In this document: one piece after another, positions 10,822 to 19,361 of the stretch
Layout: every line of letters begins with the position of its first letter
Position numbering within the stretch: position 1 is the first letter of the stretch
NCBI GenBank assembly: GCA_027577595.1
Contig: JANBRJ010000024.1
Span: 62,001-126,000 of the forward strand
Direction of reading: 5' to 3'
DNA length: 64,000 nt
Origin: Coemansia sp. RSA 487
Taxonomy: Eukaryota > Kickxellomycota > Kickxellomycetes > Kickxellales > Kickxellaceae
The notes under the pieces: model-generated
What the model was told of the DNA's origin: nothing
Databases searched by the model: none
What the model saw: the letters and a program-made list of their open reading frames with translations, nothing else
Program-made: the position numbers and the translations under genes

Positions 10822-11040
10822 GTGGATGGAAATTCTCAGACTCTTGGTTTCGAAAAGCAGAATAAAAATGCGTCATCACAAGTCTTTACGCTTTCTTCAC
10901 CTCTTTTTTTTTTCTCTTTATAACTTTTTTGGATTCTCAGCTTCCACCTTGCGATTGGCATTCTTTTTTTCATTCTATTCATTGCTTTATTATACTCAAC
11001 CTAATTTGTTCCTTTTCCTTTTTCTGCATCGGCTGGCAAG

Positions 11041-12552
11041 ATGTTTAACGGAGAGGAAATTGACCCTCATCGGGAGCCTGGAAACCACAACGATTCTCTG
11101 CAGCAATCAATCTATGAAGACAGCGACATTGTGAATCCGTTTGCCCCAGAAAGCAGAGATGGAGAGCATTGGAGCCGCCCAGACGCACATGGCGATGACA
11201 ACGAAAGTGACGACAGAGACGGTGGCTATTCACGGAGCTCGCAAGATCCTCAAGCAAGCTCAGGAAGCTACAACACACATACATCCACTGCGGAGGAAAA
11301 CAAAGGCCAAACTCCAGCACCACTGCTAAAGTTTGCACTGGGGCATGCAGTAGACCGTTCGAAGCGAGCGCCTGGGTTTACGTTTGATGTAACCACAAAC
11401 CTGCCAGGATACACGATGCGCAAATACACAGGAGTAGAAAGGAACCAGATAGAGTTTGAACGGTTGGAAGCACATTTGCGCGCCACATATCCAGAATGTC
11501 TGGTGCCTACGCTAGGACCAGGAACAACAATATCAAAGTACGTGCCGGACTTTCAAAACGAGCGGTTGGTGGTAATGTTGCTACAGCAGTGGCTGCACAG
11601 GGTGTCGACACATCCGATTCTACAGCGCGACTATGAGCTGCGGCAGTTTGTGGAAGCGCCCTTTGCCTTCAGCCCATCGCTCGCATCGTCAGCAGCGGTG
11701 TCGGGGTCGGCGCTTTCGATAACGGCACAGGGCAGCGGATCTGGAGTGGGAGGCGGAGGAGGGCTCTTTTCGTGGGGCAGGCCCAGACATCCGCGACTTG
11801 TGCGCAGCGCAAACCCAACGCCGTTTGAGCAGCATCTGGAGATGACGTCGGACAATCTCGAGGCATTCCAAAAGAACATCACAAATGCGCGAAGGTGGCA
11901 TGGACGGCTTGCTAGGACGCGGGCGCGACTGTCTGTGGACTTGAAGGATGTTGGAACAAAGCTGGTGTCGGTGGGTGTGGTTGACCACAATGGACAGCTG
12001 GGCCGGTCGTTCAAGCGTTTAGGAAAGTGCTTTTTGCATACAGGCGCCTGCGCTTTCACGCAGTCGAATCTGGAGGGCTCGCGGCCAATTGCCATCGAGG
12101 ACATTTATACGTTGGCATGCGATAATGTGCAAAAGACAATGAACAACAGACAGCTAATCTTCACAGAGCACCAAGTGGCAGAGCGGCAGCTGGAGCGTAA
12201 GCGACAGGCGGTGGCAGTGCTGCGGGCGTCGTCAAATATCAGCACCGACCAGGCCCAAGAGACGCTGGCAGAGTTCAATGCCGCTCAGACAGAAGCCGAT
12301 AGCAAGCGCGAGAGGGCCGAACGCGTGGACAAGGTCTTGGCTGCAGACCTGCGGGCGTTTGAGTACTATCGTGAAAGCGATATCAAAGCAATGTTTGGTG
12401 CGCTGGGGAGAGAGCAGCTGCAAATAGAGCGCCAGGCTCTGGGCGAGCTAAAGGCGGCGCTGGCATATATTGGAACTCCAAGCAAGAGCGATAGCAACAG
12501 CAACAACAACAACAACAGTAATAGTAGCTATGCCCACAGCGCAGCCGGTTAG
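11041..12552 (+). CDS. VPS17: Vps17-like retromer SNX-BAR sorting nexin
   Basis: The product is 503 residues: an acidic disordered N-terminus (1-95), a PX domain (about 97-205) with FERLEAHL and the YPECLVPTLGP segment typical of Vps17, a Gly/Ser linker, then a long helical BAR region (about 265-475). A short Asn-rich tail is encoded by an aac/aat run near 12500. Vps17 pairs with Vps5 in the membrane-tubulating part of retromer, which returns cargo from endosomes to the Golgi. In the PX motif the position usually held by the phosphoinositide-binding arginine (RRYxEF) appears to be Asn in RNQIEF, so lipid binding may be weak; this depends on the alignment. AATAAA at 12596-12601 follows the stop. 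Confidence 0.8.
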   Translation: MFNGEEIDPHREPGNHNDSLQQSIYEDSDIVNPFAPESRDGEHWSRPDAHGDDNESDDRDGGYSRSSQDPQASSGSYNTHTSTAEENKGQTPAPLLKFALGHAVDRSKRAPGFTFDVTTNLPGYTMRKYTGVERNQIEFERLEAHLRATYPECLVPTLGPGTTISKYVPDFQNERLVVMLLQQWLHRVSTHPILQRDYELRQFVEAPFAFSPSLASSAAVSGSALSITAQGSGSGVGGGGGLFSWGRPRHPRLVRSANPTPFEQHLEMTSDNLEAFQKNITNARRWHGRLARTRARLSVDLKDVGTKLVSVGVVDHNGQLGRSFKRLGKCFLHTGACAFTQSNLEGSRPIAIEDIYTLACDNVQKTMNNRQLIFTEHQVAERQLERKRQAVAVLRASSNISTDQAQETLAEFNAAQTEADSKRERAERVDKVLAADLRAFEYYRESDIKAMFGALGREQLQIERQALGELKAALAYIGTPSKSDSNSNNNNNSNSSYAHSAAG

Positions 12553-13127
12553 CTATGGAAGCTACTGATTCTTTGAGCAAGCGTCTAACGATTTAAATAA
12601 ACGATGGCAAATACAAGGTTGTGCTTTTTATGGATGGTTGGGGGTTTCTGAAAGTGGTCTTTCTGAAAGTGGAAGACTGGCACAAAATTCCATATCCAGA
12701 AAACCAAACCAACCATTTGGAAAAGCTGGGACACTTTTCTTTTCATCTTTGCTCTGAGTTTTTATATGAAATTGTTTGCCCAATTTACAATTCTAAATTA
12801 CAATTCTAAAAAACCAGATTACTCACTCTTTTTCACCTTTTCTATTTCACTTTTTTCTCTGTTATCTCATTCCTTTTATTAACCATTTCATTTGTTCTTG
12901 GCAAATGCAAGAGCCAAAATCCTCTTCTGGTCTGTACTTTTAGTTTTCAAATTCTTTTTTTGTTGCTCTTTGTATATATTCGAGAGCGTAGAAGCGAGAA
13001 GAGAAAAGGGAGAACTATAGCAGGTAGCAAAACGCGGCAAACAGAGAGTACGCTGTAGTACCATAGCACACCTACACGCTAATACTGTGCAGCAAACAAA
13101 TACATTTCAAAAGGAGGAGGTGGAGGA
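12553..13127. other. Intergenic region with cyclin promoter
   Basis: Contains the Vps17 polyadenylation motif (12596-12601), two near-adjacent copies of tttctgaaagtgg (12645-12657 and 12660-12672), pyrimidine-rich tracts, and a TATATAT element at 12973-12979 about 150 bases before the cyclin ATG. No gene is evident. Confidence 0.5.
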
Positions 13128-13745
13128 ATGGCTGGGCCAACAGCAGCAATAGCTGTGGCGACAGGCGAAGCCTTCGTAATGCCAAAATCATACTTTAGCG
13201 CAGATATCGGGAAGCTGACACAAATTGTTGCCAACATGTTTACGCAGGTCGTCCAGCACAACGATCGGCTACCTACGGGAGCACAAAAGCCCACACGGTT
13301 TCATTCGCGGGCGCCGCCAAACATAAGTATCAGTGAATACATGCTTCGGATAACAAAGTATGCGTCCTTAGAGCCTGCGTGTTTACTACTACTTCTTATA
13401 TATGTTGATAGAATCTGCGAAAGAAACCCCACCTTTACCATATCTTCATTGACCGTTCATCGTTTTCTAATTGCGGCTTCCACTGTGGCCTGCAAGACCC
13501 TGTGCGACGCCTACTGTACAAATTCCCACTACGCCAAAGTCGGTGGTATTTCGATGCATGAGCTGAATTCGCTGGAGGTCGAAATGCTCCGGATGATGGG
13601 ATGGCACCTCATTGCTACTCAAGAGCAGCTCGAGCAGTACTACTTTACCTTGGTTCGGCAGGATCCGCGCTTGGTCCTAGAATCCGAGCTTGATACTATA
13701 CCTGGTGTTGCTCCCCTCCAAGGCCCCAACTCGGCTGCTGGCTAG
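13128..13745 (+). CDS. Pho80/Pcl-type cyclin
   Basis: The product is 205 residues with a single cyclin box (about residues 65-185). It shows ISISEYMLRITKYASLEP, LLLLIYVDRI, the helix LTVHRFLIAASTVACK and the NSLEVEMLRMMGW segment that define the Pho80/PREG/Pcl family of Pho85-class CDK cyclins. These control phosphate signalling, glycogen metabolism or the cell cycle; which of these applies cannot be told from sequence. The length matches minimal Pho80-like proteins. The ATG at 13128 follows a purine-rich leader and a TATA-like element about 150 bases upstream. It converges on the YhhN-family gene, with 155 bases between stops. Confidence 0.9.
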   Translation: MAGPTAAIAVATGEAFVMPKSYFSADIGKLTQIVANMFTQVVQHNDRLPTGAQKPTRFHSRAPPNISISEYMLRITKYASLEPACLLLLLIYVDRICERNPTFTISSLTVHRFLIAASTVACKTLCDAYCTNSHYAKVGGISMHELNSLEVEMLRMMGWHLIATQEQLEQYYFTLVRQDPRLVLESELDTIPGVAPLQGPNSAAG

Positions 13746-13900
13746 CCCCACCATTCTGCTTGACTCTGCCTTTCTTTTTTTGCATACGCTATGGTCTGGC
13801 TTTGTTGTATCTATGGCACCATCTCTATTTCTCTGCATTGCTTTAATCATCGCATCTGTTGGCATCGTTTTATTTGAAGCGGAAATACACACACCCATCT

Positions 13901-14536
13901 TTACCTCTGGCTTTGTTCGGGAACGTGCGCCACAGCTATGCACAGCTGTGCAGCGTAGTACGTCAGCATGACGCCAAACTCGCACCACGCGTACGATGCC
14001 AGGAACTTGTCCCACGCCAGAATCGAGTCCGACACGCAGAAGAACAGCGACCCGACAATGAGCAGCGCGTTTTGCGTCAGCGCCGCCTTGTACGCCATAA
14101 GCGTAATGGTTAGTATGTATATCGCAACGCCGAGCTGAACGGCCACGCCCTCCTTGGCCACGCCATCGTACAGATTGGCCACCATTGCGGCTGCAAATAG
14201 CCCAAAAGGCACTGCCATCCACGACAGGCGCAGGGTGGTGTCGAATGCCGTGACGTAGAGAATGTGCGCCGCTAGGAAGGATAGGAGACCTGGGACAAAC
14301 ATTGTCTCTTGATCGGGCAGCATCAGGAACGTGTCGCCTAGCGCTGATAATAGTAACCCGATGAAGGCCGCGCGCGATGGGCCCTTGGCTGTCGGCCATG
14401 CGATCAAAAGCGTCACCGCTGGCTTGAGCATGTACTTTATGTTTGCCCAGCTGAAACATATTGCTATCATGTACACGCTGGCCAGCACGATTGCGACACG
14501 ATGGATTGCCAAAACCCCGTTACTTGCCGCTGTCAT
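13901..14536 (-). CDS. YhhN/TMEM86 family membrane protein (lysoplasmalogenase-like)
   Basis: The product is 211 residues with about seven or eight hydrophobic segments, the usual size and topology for YhhN. Conserved family features are the acidic helix SALGDTFLML (near residue 75) and FCVSDSILAWDKF (near 170), whose Asp residues are thought to form the active site. Animal TMEM86 enzymes hydrolyse the vinyl-ether bond of lysoplasmalogen. The fungal substrate is unknown and the enzymatic call is family knowledge. I chose the ATG at 14536; a further 13 codons upstream are open but hydrophilic and unlike the family. An E-box CACGTG is at 14662-14667, 126 bases before the start. Confidence 0.85.
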   Translation of the reverse strand: MTAASNGVLAIHRVAIVLASVYMIAICFSWANIKYMLKPAVTLLIAWPTAKGPSRAAFIGLLLSALGDTFLMLPDQETMFVPGLLSFLAAHILYVTAFDTTLRLSWMAVPFGLFAAAMVANLYDGVAKEGVAVQLGVAIYILTITLMAYKAALTQNALLIVGSLFFCVSDSILAWDKFLASYAWCEFGVMLTYYAAQLCIAVAHVPEQSQR

Positions 14537-14740
14537 TCTTTTTTGGCTGTCTTGGGTATTTGACAAATAAAACAATAGTTAAGAAATAATTAACGAAAAG
14601 GAAAGTCTGTGCAATGAGTGGTGGTAACCTCTTGCGGAAAGAGATGAATGCCCAACACTTTCACGTGGATTTACATATTCGAAAGTTTTGGAAAATCTCT
14701 CGAAACACTTGTTGATGTAGCAAGGCCTGTGATGAGTAAA

Positions 14741-16591
14741 TTAGCCGTCGATGGTCTTTTTAAGAAATGTCTTTAGCTCGACATTTTTGAATCCAAGCGT
14801 TGCCAGGAAAAAGACGCCCGTGAATGCAGACAACACGATAAACGCTGTTTGCATGGCGTTTGAATAGCTGCGGATAAAGGTTTGGATCAGGTCATTGGGG
14901 AAATTCGAAGAGTACAGCAGCTGCTGGTCCTTAGTCATCCGCATGATCTGCATCGCGTGGCTTGGGAATGCGGCTGTGAGCTTCTCCACCTTGCCGCGCA
15001 AGACGTTCTGGGTGACGTTGCTTAGAACAGACACAGCCAGAACCAGCCCCAGAGAGCGGAAGAATATAAACGCAGTGGTTGATGTGGCCATGTCTTTTCC
15101 CCCGACCGATGCCTGTCCGATTAGGCTTATCGTTTGGATGCATGCGCCGAGCCCGAGACCGCCAAGGAGCATAAAGCCGATAATCTTCCCCAGGCTCTCG
15201 TCGGAGCCAAGCAGAAGCAGAAGGCTGTTTCCGAAAAGCAAAAGCCCAGCACCGACAATAATGATCTCGCGACACCGTCCAAACCTGTTTGCAAGGAACC
15301 CGCAAACGACCGATGATATTATCATTCCAACGCAGTAGGGCGTGAGGTAGGCGCCGGCAGTAATAATAGATGCGTTTTTGATAATAAGCGCCCACTGTGG
15401 AATGAATATCACAGCGCCGTTTATAGCAAAGCCAAAGAACATGCTGGCCACGCACGCAACGGCTACATTGCGTACCTTGAATAGGTACATCGGAACGATA
15501 GGGTCCTTGGCAACCTTCCACTCATAGACAACAAACACGGCCAATAGCGCCAAGCCAAGCACTAAAGTGCATATAACCTGGGCCGACGACCATTCATAGT
15601 CGCGTCCTCCCCACGAGAGCGACAGCAGCAAAACAGTAACGCCTGCGAGGCAGAGGCCTGATCCGGCAAAGTCAATGCGGGGTAGCTTTTCCTTGATGGT
15701 ACCACTTGGCCGCGGAATGCGAAGAAGCACCACAATAAGTACTAACGATATCAAGCAAAACGGAATGTTGATCCAAAATATTATTTGCCACTTGGATCTT
15801 TGCACAATAGCGCCGCCGATAATAGGCGCTATTGCCGATGCAACGCCATAAGTTCCTGAAAATATGCCGACGTACTTTCCACGCTGCTGCTCATTCATGA
15901 TATCAGCAATCACCACAAGCGCAAGGCTTGTCAGTCCAGCGCCACCGATTCCCTGGACTGCCCGGCTGATAATCAGCATCGTCATGGATTGCGAAACTGC
16001 GCAAAGGATGGACCCGATAAGGAACACAATTATCGAAAATATAATGACTTCAACGCGTCCAAGCACATCACTAGCCTTCCCATACAGTGGCTGGAATGCA
16101 GTCAATGTTATCAGATAGCTTGTGACTATCCATTCGGCTCTATCTACCCTATCCAGCTGGTTACCGATAGGAACGTACACTGTAGCTACAATAGACGTAT
16201 CAAGAGCAGATATAAACATGAGCATATCAAGGCTGATGATAGCCATTGCCAGCCTCATTCCGTACAAAAGCTGCTTCGGCTGCGTTCCTTCAGTAGCCTC
16301 CGACGGCTCATCCTCATGTATAATTATCGAGGCGTTTACAAGCGTCGCATCCAAGCTTGTGCTGCTTTGGTTTCCGATATAATCAAGGTCCAAAGGATCG
16401 CTAGTCTTTGTCTTGGGCTGAGTCAAATCTATTTCAGTTAGCTGAAGGTTTATCGGCGTATGACATTCGAATGCGGAGGCAAACATTGAAAGATGGTCTT
16501 TGAGTTCATCTTCTTTGCATCCTGGGTGTGCTGTGTCCGCACTACCTCTCTCTATCTCGCTTAGGGCAACGTCATTCGTGTGTGTGTGCAT
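14741..16591 (-). CDS. DHA2-family major facilitator (14-TM drug/amino-acid antiporter type)
   Basis: The product is 616 residues. A ~115-residue hydrophilic N-terminal tail is followed by about 14 transmembrane segments. Motif A-like GKASDVLGR follows the second segment. The antiporter-type LDTSIVATVYVPI lies in helix 1, RAVQGIGGAG in helix 4 and GPIIGG-like sequence in helix 5. The pattern matches the DHA2 group that includes fungal multidrug exporters and the vacuolar basic-amino-acid transporters Vba/Fnx1. Fnx1/Vba is a reasonable guess, but substrate cannot be assigned from sequence. The gene is co-oriented with the YhhN gene, 204 bases apart. Confidence 0.9.
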   Translation of the reverse strand: MHTHTNDVALSEIERGSADTAHPGCKEDELKDHLSMFASAFECHTPINLQLTEIDLTQPKTKTSDPLDLDYIGNQSSTSLDATLVNASIIIHEDEPSEATEGTQPKQLLYGMRLAMAIISLDMLMFISALDTSIVATVYVPIGNQLDRVDRAEWIVTSYLITLTAFQPLYGKASDVLGRVEVIIFSIIVFLIGSILCAVSQSMTMLIISRAVQGIGGAGLTSLALVVIADIMNEQQRGKYVGIFSGTYGVASAIAPIIGGAIVQRSKWQIIFWINIPFCLISLVLIVVLLRIPRPSGTIKEKLPRIDFAGSGLCLAGVTVLLLSLSWGGRDYEWSSAQVICTLVLGLALLAVFVVYEWKVAKDPIVPMYLFKVRNVAVACVASMFFGFAINGAVIFIPQWALIIKNASIITAGAYLTPYCVGMIISSVVCGFLANRFGRCREIIIVGAGLLLFGNSLLLLLGSDESLGKIIGFMLLGGLGLGACIQTISLIGQASVGGKDMATSTTAFIFFRSLGLVLAVSVLSNVTQNVLRGKVEKLTAAFPSHAMQIMRMTKDQQLLYSSNFPNDLIQTFIRSYSNAMQTAFIVLSAFTGVFFLATLGFKNVELKTFLKKTIDG

Positions 16592-16772
16592 TGCCGAATA
16601 CCTTTGCTAGGTAAATAATTAAATCTTTATAAAAATAGGTAGAAAAATGGATGATAATAGGTAAATATATACTTGCTAGTTGCAAGGGTGTTGATAGGGA
16701 TAATATATAGTATTTGAATAGATGTAAACAAGTTCGCTAAGCTATAAAGAAAATAGCGGTTATGTAAACGAA

Positions 16773-16802
16773 TTCATTTTCATTTTCATTTTCATTTTCA
16801 TT
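16773..16802. repeat. (TTCATT)5 hexanucleotide microsatellite
   Basis: Five perfect tandem copies of ttcatt, 30 bases, in the non-coding region upstream of the transporter gene. No function is implied by the sequence. Confidence 0.9.
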
Positions 16803-18236
16803 GTCGAGTTCTTACAACCAGCCAATATCTGACATAGCGAATGGAGTGTTAGTACTCAGGTGTCTACATAGTATAAAGAAACCAACGTTCTTTTTTGCTG
16901 TCTCTTTTTGTATACATCGTCTCTTTTAAGAAAAGGCATCTGGTGCATTCTGTGTAATGTTTTCCATTGCATTTTCACATTTCTCGTTTTGACAAAGCCC
17001 GTAGTGGATGTGCACACCAATTAATGTTGCTTTCATTTATACTCCATTTGTAAAAAGGGATGGAAATGGAATACATGCTGGCTTTTGTGCTTTTTTCTGA
17101 ATGATCGGGTTTGTCCGCATATGGAGAGGATGAGAATGCGGATATGCTTTGTAGCCATATTTCTTGCTTATTCTTTCTCCTTTTGTAGAAATTCGAAGAT
17201 TCGCTAAAGATGGCCTCAGTTTATTTTTTATTTAGTCTCAAAGCGCTATAGCAGGGAAAGTCAATAATGCAACATTTAGCAGTAGAGGACCTGAAATGGT
17301 CGCTCTTTGGATGCAAGACGTCAAAAGCTCTCGTACAATGTGCAACTGCGCCAATTTGTCAAAGCGTAAGATATGACGTAAGGTTATGATTTATGTACCT
17401 TCGCCGCAAATATTACATATTAATACAGAGGACGACGACTGTTCGACAAGCTGCCAAAATGTAAAATAGAGAACGCCGTTTCGTAGTAGTGGTGTTGTGT
17501 CCACTCATCAACCATTGCCGATAACCGTCTAGCCACAACACAAATGCACAAGAAATGGGGGAAATACCGTCAACATCAGTCAACATCATCCATCCACAAA
17601 TCCAGCTCCCCTTTTCGGATAAAGAAAACCCACCGAGCCATATCAAAATACAAGGGACCAACACCAGCCACAACCTCTCACTTGTCTCACTTTCAGCTAA
17701 AAAAAACTGATATACAGTTGGTGCGTGCATTACAGAAAAGTATGCAATTGTCCCATCTTCCCTATCCTCCCTTGTTTGCCAGTTTTTAGTTTTATTTCCC
17801 ATGCTGTGAAATGTCAGGCATTTTCGAGTACTAAATGTGTAAACAAACAGCGTTTTCTTACTTTCCTTTTTCAGAAGTATCCGATGTTCGGATTTAAATG
17901 GCACACACGCACCAACAATAGAAGTGAAGGAGGGAGTTACCCATGTTACTGGAATTGGTATTATTTGCTTTTCTGCTTTTGGGCACATAAGCTGGCTCTT
18001 CGTGTATTGTTCTTTTTTCTTTAAAGTGAGAATAACACAAACAGAAAAATATACACAAACCAAGATCTCCAAAAATGTCACCGGTCGTCCCCTTGTTCCC
18101 CCTCTCCCTCCTCCTTTATTCATTGCGCTTTCAATTTCGCATTTTTCCTCCACCAACTCCTGCAATGTGCTATTCGTATTGCTGAGAATCCTGGCAACAG
18201 AACGGTAAGGCACGCAGCAAGTGTTGGGGGAGGGGG

Positions 18237-18244
18237 TATATAAA
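18237..18244 (+). promoter_or_regulatory. TATA box of the orphan gene at 18372
   Basis: TATATAAA follows a G-rich run and lies about 130 bases before the ATG, a normal TATA-to-start distance once a short leader is allowed. Confidence 0.6.
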
Positions 18245-18371
18245 CTAACGTGCTCTCCAGATCTCGGCATTTGGCGTGCCTCAACAAGACGCCCAGTTTC
18301 CAAATCGGTCGCTTTTTTCTTTCTTTCTCTGTAACATCTTGTTCACAATCTCCTCACTATTCTGTAATAAA

Positions 18372-19130
18372 ATGGCAATGTTTCTGTCACGCAAAACCCG
18401 AACCAACAATAAAGCACAAAATAGCCGCCGTAGAGCAATCGATGACCTATCGTGCATGGCCTGCGCACCACAGAACACATTCAGATTCACAGATTCGCAG
18501 GCAATGGATGTGGCGATGGTTCTTGCCGAGGAGTATGTGCGTAAGGCTGATCCGTGTCCATTTGAGACGAAACTCCTCCCTATCGAGCCAACATCGCCCG
18601 AGCCATCGCCTCAGCTTTCAGAGCCCGATTTCCCGTCGCCCTCTTGCATGCTGAGCCCACGCGCTGCTGCAACGCTTGGGCTGCGCACAATAAACGAGGA
18701 GCTGGCCACCGCTGACTGTGACGCCACGCCATTAAGTTCGATGATTCCGCCCTTTCCACGCCCTCCGCGAGGGAATGTGTTTGCTGCTGCGCCGCTGCCG
18801 TCGCCGGCGTCCACCATACGCGTGCCTTCCAACCAGCAGCCACCACCCGCCTTTCTCACTGAAGACCGCGCTTTCCTTTCCTTGCCACTGCGCAGCACTC
18901 GCACTCGCATGCGTGCGCGTGTTCCTACAACTAGCACCAACACCACACGTATTGTCAGCTCAAACTCAACTGTATATGGCTCAGATTCGTTTCCTGCATA
19001 CGGCGGAAAGGATGCCACCGAGACAGGCTTCTCTAAAAGACAGTCCCGATTCAGTCTTCGAGCCAAGCATACGCTCCAGAGCCCTTCTATCAAAGGTCCT
19101 GTCCGATGGATCCGTCGCCTATTTTCTTAA
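18372..19130 (+). CDS. Orphan Ser/Pro-rich small protein with basic C-terminus
   Basis: I do not recognise this 252-residue protein. The start chosen is the ATG at 18372 (MAMFLSRKTR), which lies a normal distance behind a TATATAAA box. A further 32 open codons upstream would add a hydrophobic segment and would overlap the likely transcription start. The sequence is disordered: an early ordered patch with TFRFTDSQAMDVAMVLAEEY (about residues 38-57), then Pro/Ser/Thr-rich sequence with many SP sites, an Arg-rich stretch (TRTRMRAR), and a basic end finishing VRWIRRLFS. No transmembrane segment or signal peptide is seen. Kinase sites and the basic tail hint at a regulatory or membrane-associating protein, but this is speculation. 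It converges on the J-protein gene, with 133 bases between. Confidence 0.6.
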   Translation: MAMFLSRKTRTNNKAQNSRRRAIDDLSCMACAPQNTFRFTDSQAMDVAMVLAEEYVRKADPCPFETKLLPIEPTSPEPSPQLSEPDFPSPSCMLSPRAAATLGLRTINEELATADCDATPLSSMIPPFPRPPRGNVFAAAPLPSPASTIRVPSNQQPPPAFLTEDRAFLSLPLRSTRTRMRARVPTTSTNTTRIVSSNSTVYGSDSFPAYGGKDATETGFSKRQSRFSLRAKHTLQSPSIKGPVRWIRRLFS

Positions 19131-19263
19131 ACTATAAGCATATACCACTCTAGCTTCTCCACGTCATATTTCGCGTCTCTTGCGCTATTCTTGTGTTCTA
19201 GTATTTTTTCTACGATGTTTCAATTCAATTTTTATACCAACATTTTTCGGATACGCATAGTAC

Positions 19264-19321
19264 TTAAACAGGGTGGCGGTAGTAGCCTCCAGCTGGCATT
19301 GGCTGCTGCTGCTGGGAGTTA

Positions 19322-19361
<40 letters not shown>

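Larger units (their letters stand above)
16592..18371. other. Long intergenic region between the transporter and an orphan gene
   Basis: About 1.8 kb. It carries a (TTCATT)5 microsatellite at 16773-16802 and, at its right end, the promoter of the orphan gene at 18372. On the reverse strand an open frame of 285 codons with an ATG runs 18270 to 17413. It has no family resemblance and is Trp/Cys-rich, so it is treated as doubtful (see findings). Nothing else was recognised. Confidence 0.5.
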
